A stretch of DNA of 64,000 nucleotides from Halalkalibacter okhensis (lineage in GTDB: Bacteria > Bacillota > Bacilli > Bacillales > Bacillaceae_D), in assembly GCF_000787375.1 (NCBI RefSeq), contig NZ_JRJU01000001.1, positions 1-64,000 of the forward strand, given 5' to 3'. The notes under the pieces are model-generated. The model did no database searches and was not told the DNA's origin. It worked only from the letters and a program-made list of their open reading frames with translations. Shown here one piece after another: positions 43,475 through 52,274 of this stretch. Positions within the stretch are counted from its first letter, which is position 1. Each line of letters begins with the position of its first letter. The translations under genes were made by a program, and so were the position numbers.

Positions 43475-43577
43475 ACAAAAAAAACACACTCTGTGCTATG
43501 ACAAAGTGTGGTGAAAATAGAGTTTCCTCTAGAAAAGTCCACTCCTGTTTAAGGTGTTTTTTATGTGCTTAAACAGG
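43475..43577 (-). promoter_or_regulatory. Structured leader of the EamA gene, possible attenuator
   Basis: Two hairpins on the minus strand: CCTGTTTAAG / CTTAAACAGG (43544-43577) and CACACTT / AGAGTGTG (43485-43510), the latter followed by eight T about 30 bp before the start codon. The order suits a riboswitch or attenuator; no known class recognised. Confidence 0.5.
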
Positions 43578-43658
43578 TTTTAGTTAATAGTTTGGTAGTT
43601 TCAATTTTAAAAGCATGAACTAGCCACGTCAACTTCCTTTTTATATACTATAGAATCA

Positions 43659-43847
43659 TCAACTTAAATAAAAGTGATTTCGTTTTTTCATCAGCTTTTT
43701 CACATGCTCTTTTGGTTCCCAACAATTAAACTTATAAACTGGTTTTGTTTCAAAACCTAACCGAACACAATGATACTGCATTCTTCCTGCTTTCTTTTCT
43801 GCACCAAAATGCGTACATGTTGCACAGCAATGATATCGATTCGTCAT
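43659..43847 (-). CDS. Small Cys-rich conserved protein
   Basis: A 62-residue protein, MTNRYHCCATCTHFGAEKK..., with Cys at CCATC, HCVRLG and NCWEPKE, arranged like a zinc-binding finger, and a basic C-terminus. Similar small proteins occur in Bacillaceae but I know no function. It starts 13 bp after the stop of the SDR gene with AAAAGGGGGAG as ribosome-binding site, so it is the second gene of that unit. Confidence 0.7.
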   Translation of the reverse strand: MTNRYHCCATCTHFGAEKKAGRMQYHCVRLGFETKPVYKFNCWEPKEHVKKLMKKRNHFYLS

Positions 43848-43860
43848 AAGTCTCCCCCTT

Positions 43861-44643
43861 TTATTTTTGATTCAATCTTCTTCCCGCAATTTTCTCGATC
43901 ACTCCAGGCATAACTTGATACAAAGTTGAACCTACATTCATCCAGCTAGGTAAGTTCAGCTCTCTTTTCGGTTTTTTGATAAGCTCAATTGTCTTAACAG
44001 CGACATCCTCTGAATTTAGCATCCAGCGTTTCACATTATTAACATACGTACCTTCCTTATCCGCCCTCTCAAAAAAAGGGGTCTTGATTGGTCCAGGATT
44101 AACCGTACTAACATGAATATTTGTATCCATTAATTCCATTCGCAATCCATTTGTAAACCCTAATACAGCATGCTTTGTCGCTGAATACACACTGGACTTC
44201 GGAGTTGAAAGCTTGCCTGCTTGCGAGGCAATATTAATAATGTGACCTTGATTGATTTTTGCCATATAGGGAAGAACCGCTTTCGTTAATGCAATAAGAC
44301 CAACGACATTAACAGAAAACATTTCTTGAACATCATTTATGTTTGCCTCCTCAACTTTGTCAAACACTCCAAACCCTGCGTTATTAATTAGAACATCAAC
44401 TTGCCCTACCTCTTTCATGATCTGTTCTGTTACTTCTTCCACCATCAATGGACGACTAAGATCAAGCGGGTAGACGAATGCTTTACCTCCTTTTTCCTTA
44501 AGTACATCTTTCAACTCCCTTAATTTATTTATATTTCGTGCTAGTAAAACAACGGTATATTCTTGTTTTATTGCTTCAATTGCCAAGTCTCTTCCTAGTC
44601 CACTTGACGCCCCTGTTATCCAAATGGTTTTGTTTGTATTCAT
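43861..44643 (-). CDS. Short-chain dehydrogenase, YqjQ-like
   Basis: A 260-residue SDR: WITGASSGLGRDLAIEA, NNAGFGVFD, catalytic NIASQAGKL and YSATKHAVLGFTNGLRMEL, and a long C-terminal part (about 215-260) ending in PGVIEKIAGRRLNQ. It resembles B. subtilis YqjQ. Substrate unknown. First gene of a two-gene unit with the small Cys-rich protein; divergent from proBAC. Confidence 0.85.
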   Translation of the reverse strand: MNTNKTIWITGASSGLGRDLAIEAIKQEYTVVLLARNINKLRELKDVLKEKGGKAFVYPLDLSRPLMVEEVTEQIMKEVGQVDVLINNAGFGVFDKVEEANINDVQEMFSVNVVGLIALTKAVLPYMAKINQGHIINIASQAGKLSTPKSSVYSATKHAVLGFTNGLRMELMDTNIHVSTVNPGPIKTPFFERADKEGTYVNNVKRWMLNSEDVAVKTIELIKKPKRELNLPSWMNVGSTLYQVMPGVIEKIAGRRLNQK

Positions 44644-44731
44644 ACTCTACTCCTTACTATTCACTAATTTATTCATTTTTCTGTTTTTTGCTAAAAATTC
44701 AAATTCTAATCCTCTTTTTTTAGAGTAAGAG

Positions 44732-44760
44732 TTGACTCTGAAGCGCCACCCTCATATAAT
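44732..44760 (+). promoter_or_regulatory. SigA promoter of proBAC
   Basis: TTGACT, 17-bp spacer, TATAAT: near-consensus, immediately before the T-box leader. Confidence 0.85.
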
Positions 44761-44765
44761 GGAAA

Positions 44766-45020
44766 AAAACATGATAAACAGCACTGATAGGGATTAGTAA
44801 ATGATCATTACGTGTATAGAGAGTGACTCCACCGGCTGAAAGAGTCATCACCTCTAATGACATAGAACCTGCCCTTGAGCTAGTCAGCTTTCTAATTTGT
44901 ATGTTATTAAGCTTGACCGTTCCCCACGATACGGGTAAGAGTGGGCAATATTGCCAACTAAGGTGGTACCGCGGAACTAAGCTCTTCCGTCCTTATTTTA
45001 AGGACGGGGGAGCTTTTATT
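44766..45020 (+). promoter_or_regulatory. Proline-specific T-box leader
   Basis: A T-box riboswitch. The T-box motif AAGGTGGTACCGCGG is at 44960-44974. The specifier loop reads GAA-CCT-GCC with codon CCU (proline) at 44868-44870. The terminator AGCTCttCCGTCCTT / AAGGACGGgggAGCT with T run lies at 44980-45020. Uncharged proline tRNA should stabilise the antiterminator and switch on proline synthesis. This fills the gap between the SDR gene and proB. Confidence 0.95.
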
Positions 45021-45058
45021 TTTTTATAAAGTTAATTAATTGAAATGAGGAGAGAATC

Positions 45059-46183
45059 ATGAGTCGACAACGTCTCGTTGTTAAAATTGGTAGTAGTTCA
45101 TTAACAACAAAACATGGTGCTTTAAGTATGGAAAAAGTCACTGAATTTGTCAAAGCCATCGCACAACTTAAAAAAGACGGTCATGAAGTAATAGTCATTT
45201 CTTCTGGCGCAGTTGCGGCTGGATTTAAGGCGTTAGGTTACCCAAGTCGCCCTGTCACAATTGCAGGCAAACAGGCGGCCGCGGCGGTGGGGCAAGCGAT
45301 GCTGATGCAAGCCTATATCGAACAATTTGGAATTCATCAGCTCACACCCGCTCAGCTTCTATTAACTAGACAAGACTTTTCAGATGAAACTCGCTATGGA
45401 AATGCCTACTCCACATTAACGGAACTCTTAAAACGAGGGGCAATTCCGATTATTAATGAAAATGACTCAACTTCAATAGAGGAATTGACATTTGGAGATA
45501 ATGATATGCTCTCTGCCCTTGTCAGTGGGTTAATTCATGCAAATACGTTATGTATCATGACCGATGTAAACGGCCTTTATGATGATAACCCCCAAACAAA
45601 TCCAAATGCTAAAAAGATTCACTATTTGCCGTATATTACGGACGAACTACTCGCTCTTGCTGGGGAACCAACCTCAAAAGTCGGGACAGGTGGAATGAAA
45701 TCAAAAGTGAGCGCAGCACAAACTGCCTTAACTTTAGGTGTAAACGTCTTTATCGGAAAGGGCGTACAACAAGATACATTCATTGATATATTAGAAGGCA
45801 AGGGCAACGGGACATATATTGGCTCATTTCAACATGAAACGGTTATGCCCACAACCAAACAATGGATTGCACTTCATTCAAAAATATCCGCCAGCCTAAT
45901 GATTGATAAAGGGGCAGAACAAGCTCTTTTAAATCGTGGGAAAAGTCTTCTACCTGTTGGCATCGTTTCTGTAAAGGGGCAGTTTACAACTGGTGATGTC
46001 ATTGAAGTGGTCAACGAAAATGGCACCCTTATTGGTAAAGGAAAAGCCAATATGACACTAGAGGAATGTAACCATTTCCGAGGACTGCAAGATACAACGA
46101 AAGCAACCATAAAACATAAACAACCTGTTGTCATTCATCGCAATGAATGGGTACCATATATAAAGGAGACGATGAAACGATGA
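45059..46183 (+). CDS. proB: Glutamate 5-kinase
   Basis: A 374-residue enzyme for the first step of proline synthesis, glutamate to gamma-glutamyl phosphate. The kinase domain has [40 protein letters not shown] and [13 protein letters not shown]; a C-terminal PUA domain (about 280-365) follows. GAGGAGAG precedes the ATG. Its stop overlaps the proA start (ATGA). Controlled by the proline T-box, so this is the biosynthetic, not the osmoadaptive, copy. Confidence 0.96.
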   Translation: MSRQRLVVKIGSSSLTTKHGALSMEKVTEFVKAIAQLKKDGHEVIVISSGAVAAGFKALGYPSRPVTIAGKQAAAAVGQAMLMQAYIEQFGIHQLTPAQLLLTRQDFSDETRYGNAYSTLTELLKRGAIPIINENDSTSIEELTFGDNDMLSALVSGLIHANTLCIMTDVNGLYDDNPQTNPNAKKIHYLPYITDELLALAGEPTSKVGTGGMKSKVSAAQTALTLGVNVFIGKGVQQDTFIDILEGKGNGTYIGSFQHETVMPTTKQWIALHSKISASLMIDKGAEQALLNRGKSLLPVGIVSVKGQFTTGDVIEVVNENGTLIGKGKANMTLEECNHFRGLQDTTKATIKHKQPVVIHRNEWVPYIKETMKR

Positions 46184-47427
46184 ACGAATTAAGAACAAAA
46201 GCCAAAAAAGCAGCCGAATGCGCACGCGAACTTGCCACAAAAACAACCATTGAAAAAAATGAAGCTCTCGAAGCAATAGCTGTACAATTACTACAAGAAG
46301 AAGAATACTTGCTAAATGAAAATAAAAAAGATATTCAAAAAGCTAGAGATAATGGAACAAATGAAGGAATTATTGATCGATTAACATTAACTTCTACAAG
46401 ATTAGAAGAGATGGCAGAAGGAATTAGACAGGTGGTCTCACTCACAGATCCAGTTGGGGAGAATTTAACAACGCTACTTCGTCCAAACGGATTACAAATT
46501 CAGAAAGTACGTGTTCCACTTGGAGTTATCGGGATGATTTATGAAGCTAGACCAAACGTGACTATTGACGCATCAAGTCTTTGTTTAAAGGCAGGTAATG
46601 CCGTCTTACTTCGCGGAAGTTCATCTGCCATTCATTCAAACACTGCACTAGTGAATGTTGTTCAACGTGCATTAGAACAAACAAGCATTCCTGTTGAAGC
46701 CATTCAACTCATTGAAGATACTAGTCGCGCAACAGCTACAGAAATGTTTACTTTAAATGAATATTTGGATGTACTTATCCCTCGTGGTGGTGCGTCACTC
46801 ATTCAGTCAGTTGTCAAAAATGCATCGGTACCAGTCCTAGAGACAGGGGTCGGGAATTGCCACCTGTACATTGACCATAATGCAAATGCGGACATGGCTA
46901 TCTCCGTTGCTGTGAATGCAAAAACACAGCGTCCTTCTGTTTGTAATGCTGTTGAAACAATTCTTGTAAACGAGAAATGGGCGAATGAACATTTCGAATC
47001 ATTACTGCAAGCTTTAGCCCAAAAGAATGTTGCCTTTGTTGGCGATGATAAAACAAGATCCTATGACTCACGAATTGGGGCTGCCAAAGAACTGGATTGG
47101 GCTGATGAGTTTCTCGATTTAAAAGTCGCCTTAAAAGTCGTTCAATCATTGGACGAAGCAATTGAACATATTCATCAGTATGGCACCAAACACTCTGAGT
47201 CCATTATTAGTGAAGATGCAGAACATGTTGCTAGCTTTTTGAATAAAGTGGATGCTGCAGCAGTTTATCACAATGCTTCCACACGTTTTACTGATGGGTT
47301 TGAATTCGGATTTGGTGCTGAAATCGGTATAAGTACACAAAAGCTTCATGCCCGTGGCCCAATGGGACTAGAAGCTTTAACATCAACGAAATATATTGTC
47401 CATGGTACGGGACAAGTGAAAGGATAG
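46180..47427 (+). CDS. proA: Glutamate-5-semialdehyde dehydrogenase
   Basis: A 415-residue NADPH-dependent reductase converting gamma-glutamyl phosphate to glutamate semialdehyde; length equals B. subtilis ProA. Catalytic C255 lies in [26 protein letters not shown] and [21 protein letters not shown] are family signatures. ATG 46180 overlaps the proB stop by 4 bp, with AAAGGAG just upstream in proB; ATG-like codons earlier in this frame lie deep within proB. Confidence 0.96.
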   Translation: MNELRTKAKKAAECARELATKTTIEKNEALEAIAVQLLQEEEYLLNENKKDIQKARDNGTNEGIIDRLTLTSTRLEEMAEGIRQVVSLTDPVGENLTTLLRPNGLQIQKVRVPLGVIGMIYEARPNVTIDASSLCLKAGNAVLLRGSSSAIHSNTALVNVVQRALEQTSIPVEAIQLIEDTSRATATEMFTLNEYLDVLIPRGGASLIQSVVKNASVPVLETGVGNCHLYIDHNANADMAISVAVNAKTQRPSVCNAVETILVNEKWANEHFESLLQALAQKNVAFVGDDKTRSYDSRIGAAKELDWADEFLDLKVALKVVQSLDEAIEHIHQYGTKHSESIISEDAEHVASFLNKVDAAAVYHNASTRFTDGFEFGFGAEIGISTQKLHARGPMGLEALTSTKYIVHGTGQVKG

Positions 47428-47437
47428 GTGCAAATCG

Positions 47438-48271
47438 TTGCTACAAAACAAAACCATCACTTTTTTAGGTGCAGGATCAATGGCCGAATCAATCATTGGC
47501 GGACTGGTAAGGCATAATGTGGTCGAGTCACAACAGATTATTGCCACAAACTTAAGTGATCAAGGAAAGTTAAACTACCTTGAACATACGTACGGAATTC
47601 AAACGACAAGTGACCGTAGCGAAGCAATCCGGCAAGGAGATATTGTCATCTTAGCGATGAAACCCAAACACGTGAAAGAAGCGATTGAGGACATTCAGCA
47701 AGCGACTAATTCCCATCAGCTTTTTGTCTCCGTTTTAGCCGGAATTCCTACCTTTTATATTGAAGACTTATTAGGAAGTAAGGCCGGTGTCATTAGAACA
47801 ATGCCTAATACATCAGCAAAGGTTGGTGCCTCTGCTACTGCGATTACAAAAGGCCGGCATGCGACCGATATTCAGCTTCACGAAGTGGAACAACTATTTT
47901 CTTCTGTAGGTACGGTTACAATTGTAAAGGAAGATAAATTAGATGCTGTTACTGGGCTTGCAGGAAGCGGGCCAGCATACTTTTATTATTTAGTTGAAGC
48001 GATGGAACAAGCCGCAAAAGAAGCTGGTTTGACAGCTGATGAAGCATCTGCATTCATCACTCAAACGATTATAGGTGTAGGAAAAAGACTTCAATCTACT
48101 AGCAAATCCTCAAAAGAGTTATATGAAGAAGTGATGAGTCCTAACGGGACAACAGAAGCTGGAATTAATGTTCTTAAAGCACAAAAGACTCAAGAAGCCA
48201 TGTGTAAAGCAGTAACTCGTGCTATCTCAAGATCAAAAGAGTTAGGCGAAGTGTTCACAAAAACAAAATAA
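47438..48271 (+). CDS. proC: Pyrroline-5-carboxylate reductase
   Basis: A 277-residue NADPH-dependent enzyme for the last step of proline synthesis. N-terminal Rossmann fold ITFLGAGSMAESIIGGL, then MPNTSAKVGASATAI and the ProC signature with TGLAGSGPAYFYYLVEAM. Start is TTG, ten bases after the proA stop; AGGATAGGTG provides a site. Third gene of the T-box operon. Confidence 0.94.
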   Translation: MLQNKTITFLGAGSMAESIIGGLVRHNVVESQQIIATNLSDQGKLNYLEHTYGIQTTSDRSEAIRQGDIVILAMKPKHVKEAIEDIQQATNSHQLFVSVLAGIPTFYIEDLLGSKAGVIRTMPNTSAKVGASATAITKGRHATDIQLHEVEQLFSSVGTVTIVKEDKLDAVTGLAGSGPAYFYYLVEAMEQAAKEAGLTADEASAFITQTIIGVGKRLQSTSKSSKELYEEVMSPNGTTEAGINVLKAQKTQEAMCKAVTRAISRSKELGEVFTKTK

Positions 48272-48281
48272 TTCCTTTAGT

Positions 48282-48317
48282 AAAAGGTAGACACAAATTA
48301 AGTGTTTACCTTTTTTT
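48282..48317 (+). terminator. Terminator of proBAC
   Basis: AAAAGGTAGACAC / GTGTTTACCTTTTTTT stem-loop with T run. Confidence 0.88.
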
Positions 48318-48436
48318 ATTGAACCTTCTGTCAACTGACGTATTGAATCGTTCGTTATTGTTATAAACACTTTTTCAATAACTGAAAATCTAGTAGAATA
48401 AATAAGTAGATTTGTATTTTAAGGAGCTATACATCC

Positions 48437-49258
48437 ATGGAAAATAGAACGAATGAATTATCTAAATCACCCTTTGTACGTACTATTCAGAAAATAGTCT
48501 TTCACCGTGCGTTCACATCAACAATTATAACTCTCATCCTTATTAATGCTATTATTGTTGGTCTTGAGACATACCCTGATTTGTACAAGGCTTATTACGA
48601 ATGGTTTTACTTGATTGACTATATCCTTTTATGGATTTTCACGATTGAAATTGCGATGCGTTTTATTGCCACACGTCCAACAAAAGATTTCTTTAAGAGC
48701 AGTTGGAATTGGTTTGACTTTTTGATTGTAGCTGCTGGGCATATTTTTGTTGGCGCCCACTTTGTCACAGTACTTAGGATATTACGCGTACTTCGTGTGT
48801 TGCGCGCAATATCTGTGATCCCATCATTGCGCCGCCTTGTAGATGCCTTATTAATGACGATTCCTGCCCTAGGTAATATTATGATATTGATGAGTATCAT
48901 TTTCTATATCTTTGCGGTAATAGGCACGATGTTGTTTGCTGGTGTTGCTCCTGAGTATTTCGGGAATCTCCAACTCTCTCTTCTAACATTGTTTCAGGTT
49001 GTGACGTTAGAATCATGGGCAAGTGGTGTAATGAGACCCATCTTTGCTGAAGTTACATGGTCGTGGATTTATTTTGTTGTTTTTATTTTAGTTGGCACAT
49101 TCATTGTTTTTAACCTCTTTATCGGGGTTATCGTAAACAATGTTGAAAAAGCTAATGAAGAGGAAGAAGAGGCAGACAAAAATGCAGAATTAAAAGAACT
49201 CCGACAAGAGGTTGCAGAAATGAAAGCGATGATCCAAACGTTAACAGACAGGAAATAA
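48437..49258 (+). CDS. One-domain voltage-gated sodium channel (NaChBac/NavBP type)
   Basis: A 273-residue six-helix ion channel that assembles as a tetramer. The S4 voltage sensor has repeated Arg (TVLRILRVLRVLRAISVIPSL), the selectivity filter TLESWAS is at residues 190-196, identical to NaChBac and NavBP, and S6 (FIVFNLFIGVIVNNV) leads to an acidic C-terminal coiled coil (about 240-270). In alkaliphilic bacilli such channels provide sodium re-entry for pH homeostasis, motility and chemotaxis. Monocistronic with its own terminator. Confidence 0.95.
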   Translation: MENRTNELSKSPFVRTIQKIVFHRAFTSTIITLILINAIIVGLETYPDLYKAYYEWFYLIDYILLWIFTIEIAMRFIATRPTKDFFKSSWNWFDFLIVAAGHIFVGAHFVTVLRILRVLRVLRAISVIPSLRRLVDALLMTIPALGNIMILMSIIFYIFAVIGTMLFAGVAPEYFGNLQLSLLTLFQVVTLESWASGVMRPIFAEVTWSWIYFVVFILVGTFIVFNLFIGVIVNNVEKANEEEEEADKNAELKELRQEVAEMKAMIQTLTDRK

Positions 49259-49324
49259 ACGAATAGAAGTGCCAGCACGGAGCTAAGTGCATATCAAGGC
49301 CTTCATGTTAGATCATGATAGTGA

Positions 49325-49363
49325 AAGAGGAGTTCCATTCTTAAGAAATGGAACTCCTCTTTT
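49325..49363. terminator. Bidirectional terminator between the sodium channel and aspartokinase
   Basis: AAAGAGGAGTTCCATT pairs with AATGGAACTCCTCTTTT; convergent genes on both sides. Confidence 0.88.
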
Positions 49364-49377
49364 ACTAATTAAGTATT

Positions 49378-50748
49378 CTATTGAACGGTTTCTTCAGCTC
49401 CACCAAAAAATTCATGATACAATTCAACAACTGTTCGGTCTGCATCAGAAGCATGAATACCTAAGATCAAACTAACTTCAGAAGACCCTTGGTTAATCAT
49501 TTCAATGTTTACATTTGCTCTAGTCAAAGCTGCTGTTGCACGTGAGGATATCCCAATTGTATTGTGCATTCCTTCTCCCACAATCATAACCATGGCAAAA
49601 TCCCGCTCAACATATACATCATCGACTTGTAACTCCTCTTGAATTCTAGCAACAACTCGCTCCTCAATTTCTTCTGTTAATTGCTCTTGGCGAAGGATTA
49701 CAGATGTATCATCGATTCCTGATGGCATATGCTCATAAGACAACCCTTCGTCTTCTAAAATGTGTAGCAATTTCCGACCAAACCCTACTTCCCTATTCAT
49801 TAAATATTTACGAACATAAATTGTTGCAAACCCTTCATCTGCAGCTATGCCTATAACTGGATTCATAAAGTATTCTCGTTCAGCAATAATCATTGTTCCA
49901 GACGAGGAAGGATTGTTTGTATTCTTTACACAAACAGGAATTCCATTTCTGAATGCTGGAAATAAAGCTTCGTCATGAAACACGGAAAAACCTGCATAAG
50001 ACAACTCACGCATTTCCCGGTACGTCATTTTTTTAATTTTCACAGGGTTATCAATAATATTTGGATTGGCAGCAAAAACGGAATCCACATCTGTAAAGTT
50101 CTCATATAAATCTGCTTTAACGCCTGCAGCTAAAATCGAACCAGTAATATCTGAACCCCCTCTTGAAAAAGTAACGAGCGATCCTTCTTTTGAATAGCCA
50201 AAAAATCCTGGAAACACAATAATCTCGTCACGATCACGTAAAGCTTTCAGATGCTCATATGCTTCTGGTAAGACTTGTGCATTCCCTGGTTCATCACTAA
50301 CAAAAAGACCAGCATCTTCTGGATTTAAATATGTAGCATTTAATCCAATGCTTTGGAAATAGGCAGCAATTAATTTAGCATTGTTATCTTCCCCACTTGC
50401 CTTAATTAAGTCCATGCACGCCCCAGGACGATTTCGATCAAACTGCAGTCGCTCTCGCAAATCAGCCTCAATCGTTGCAACGATTTCCTTTCCAAGACCT
50501 AACCCTTCTGCAATGTCCTCATAACGATTCAATACGGCTTGTAATTCATTTTCTGTATCTTCACCTTTTAAGAGCGTTTCCCCAAGTTGGATAAGAAGGT
50601 CGGTTACTTTTGTATCATCACTGCTTCTTTTTCCTGGTGCGGAAACGACAATAATTTTCCTTTCTTTATCTTCTGCTACAATGGAAGCTACCTTTTTAAT
50701 TTGCTCCGCACTTGCGACTGATGTTCCCCCAAATTTCGCTACCTTCAT
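49378..50748 (-). CDS. Aspartate kinase, type III (YclM/ThrD-like)
   Basis: A 456-residue aspartokinase, first step to lysine, threonine and methionine. Kinase motifs: KFGGTSVASAEQI, VVSAPGKRSSDDTKVTDLL, FSRGGSDITGSILA; two C-terminal ACT domains (about 310-445; MIVGEGMHNTIGISSRATAAL). It matches B. subtilis YclM (aspartokinase III) better than LysC or DapG by the undivided length and N-terminus. No lysine riboswitch or T-box lies upstream. Confidence 0.92.
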   Translation of the reverse strand: MKVAKFGGTSVASAEQIKKVASIVAEDKERKIIVVSAPGKRSSDDTKVTDLLIQLGETLLKGEDTENELQAVLNRYEDIAEGLGLGKEIVATIEADLRERLQFDRNRPGACMDLIKASGEDNNAKLIAAYFQSIGLNATYLNPEDAGLFVSDEPGNAQVLPEAYEHLKALRDRDEIIVFPGFFGYSKEGSLVTFSRGGSDITGSILAAGVKADLYENFTDVDSVFAANPNIIDNPVKIKKMTYREMRELSYAGFSVFHDEALFPAFRNGIPVCVKNTNNPSSSGTMIIAEREYFMNPVIGIAADEGFATIYVRKYLMNREVGFGRKLLHILEDEGLSYEHMPSGIDDTSVILRQEQLTEEIEERVVARIQEELQVDDVYVERDFAMVMIVGEGMHNTIGISSRATAALTRANVNIEMINQGSSEVSLILGIHASDADRTVVELYHEFFGGAEETVQ

Positions 50749-50824
50749 CTTATGTCTCCAGCTCCCTTATTCTTCATTTCTCTCTTCATCTGTAAGTTTT
50801 TTGAACATTCCCAATATAGCATAA

Positions 50825-50914
50825 TCAACTAGGTTCTGCAAAACGATTCTTACACGTTATAAGCTTACATACTCTCCTGAATCTTCCTGAGTAATTCTCA
50901 CCACATTGTTCCAT
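50825..50914 (-). CDS. Possible 29-codon leader peptide before aspartokinase
   Basis: MEQCGENYSGRFRRVCKLIT... (29 residues, three Cys) starts 5 bases after a strong AAGGAGG. It lies 77 bp upstream of the aspartokinase gene. No run of Lys, Thr or Met codons supports attenuation, and homologues are unknown to me. The remainder of the 326-bp gap (50749-51074) holds no other feature than the terminator at 51040-51077. Confidence 0.3.
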   Translation of the reverse strand: MEQCGENYSGRFRRVCKLITCKNRFAEPS

Positions 50915-51039
50915 ACAATCCTCCTTGATTCTTGGCAATGGCTCCCATTCCCTTAAAATCGCTTTTAGTCAGATCCATACTCTGTTCTGATATACCGTCT
51001 TTTTACCAAGCATTAGCCCGTTCAACCTTTTCTTGAGTA

Positions 51040-51077
51040 CAAAAAGAGAGTAGGTGAATGTAATCTCCCCTACTCTA
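51040..51077 (-). terminator. Terminator of the two-gene exported-protein unit
   Basis: AGAGTAGG / CCTACTCT on the minus strand followed by CTTTTTG; it overlaps the stop codon of the lipoprotein gene. Confidence 0.7.
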
Positions 51078-51719
51078 AAGTGGTTCATCTTCAATTTGTA
51101 CATAATACAAAAATAGATGTTCATATTCATCATTTTGCTGGATAGCTTCTTCGTAATTAAGCGTTCTTAAATGTTCTGACTCTACATTTTCAACAAAGTA
51201 GGCAGTATATACCTTCTCTCCTATAGGAACATCATCAAATTGATCCAACAAATACCCCCAAGAAGAGGCACCTCGTTTTACCCCTTCTCGATTGAATGAA
51301 TAGCCTGTTGATCCTGCACTCCCACTATCAAACAGAACTTTGAGCGTCCCAGAAAAGGTGAGATCTTCACCTTCTTCCAAAGAGTCAAGAGTAAATAGAA
51401 ATCTAGCTCGTTCGTCTTTTCCTTCTAATTCTGGATGATTTGCACCGATTTTCATACCACCCATACTATCGATAAGTTCACCATAATGATAATAATCGAC
51501 ACCTATTTCGACTGATTGAAACTGTTTCAGCCGATCTTGAAATTCAAAATAATAAATTTGATCAGCCAGCAAAGAAAACATCACTTCTTCATTTTCGGAT
51601 AAAGTGATCTCCTTCATTACCTTCTCATTTCGATCAATTGAAGAAGAAATAAGCGAATCACAACCAGCTAAAAGCAAAATACTCATAAGACTAGCTATCC
51701 ATTTCCTCAATTCCACCAC
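51075..51719 (-). CDS. Putative lipoprotein of unknown function
   Basis: A 214-residue exported protein. The signal peptide ends in ILLLAGC, a lipobox with Cys near residue 20. The acidic mature part has a beta-rich pattern and few Cys; I recognise no family. Start appears to be GTG with only a weak ribosome-binding site. It follows the small membrane protein by 9 bp, so the two form a unit. Confidence 0.65.
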   Translation of the reverse strand: MVELRKWIASLMSILLLAGCDSLISSSIDRNEKVMKEITLSENEEVMFSLLADQIYYFEFQDRLKQFQSVEIGVDYYHYGELIDSMGGMKIGANHPELEGKDERARFLFTLDSLEEGEDLTFSGTLKVLFDSGSAGSTGYSFNREGVKRGASSWGYLLDQFDDVPIGEKVYTAYFVENVESEHLRTLNYEEAIQQNDEYEHLFLYYVQIEDEPL

Positions 51720-51728
51720 TCACTCTCA

Positions 51729-52013
51729 TTATTGAAAAATACCTATTAAAAATGGTTTGGTTTCTTTCAACTGCTCCTCTGTGCAAGAGGATTCACTTAC
51801 ATATTCAAGCTCTTGTGCAAACTTTAATGTCGTCTCTTCTAGATTATTTGTTAGATCAGCTTGATCAAAGCATGCTGGTGCACTGTACACTTTATTTGTA
51901 TGATCTAAAATAACTCTTGTATCATCAGGTGCTGTGACCGTTATTGGCACTACCAAACCAATGATAAGTAGCAATCCTGCTAATGTTATCCAAAGAATTG
52001 TCCCTTTTTTCAT
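51729..52013 (-). CDS. Small membrane-anchored or exported protein
   Basis: A 94-residue protein: basic MKKGTILWI start, one membrane helix (about 5-26), then an outside domain with two Cys (SAPACFDQ and ESSCTEEQ) that could form a disulfide. Family not recognised. AAGAAGG precedes ATG 52013; a start six codons upstream is less likely. First gene of the unit with the lipoprotein. Confidence 0.6.
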   Translation of the reverse strand: MKKGTILWITLAGLLLIIGLVVPITVTAPDDTRVILDHTNKVYSAPACFDQADLTNNLEETTLKFAQELEYVSESSCTEEQLKETKPFLIGIFQ

Positions 52014-52203
52014 TCTATACCTTCTTTCCACTCTTTACCTTCTAATCTCTTTGTAGAAAAAAATCGATTTTCTTGTTTCCTTTTCCCTTTGTAGTGTAAT
52101 ATGGAGTAAGCATAACCCGCAACTATTTTTCATCATCCTATGTTAGTTGTGGATATTTTCATATGCTAGAATTTTTCCTTCTAGTTGTTCTTGAACAGCT
52201 AGA

Positions 52204-52228
52204 AAACAATGAGTCGAAATCATTGTTT
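52204..52228 (+). promoter_or_regulatory. Inverted repeat upstream of folE2
   Basis: AAACAATGA and TCATTGTTT are exact reverse complements 7 bp apart, about 47 bp before the start codon. A further repeat CTAGAA / TTCTAG lies just upstream (about 52173-52192). It does not match the Zur operator that controls folE2 in B. subtilis. Confidence 0.4.
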
Positions 52229-52274
52229 AAGCACGCATAGAAAATAGAATTAATCTTCAGGAGTGATAAATAAG

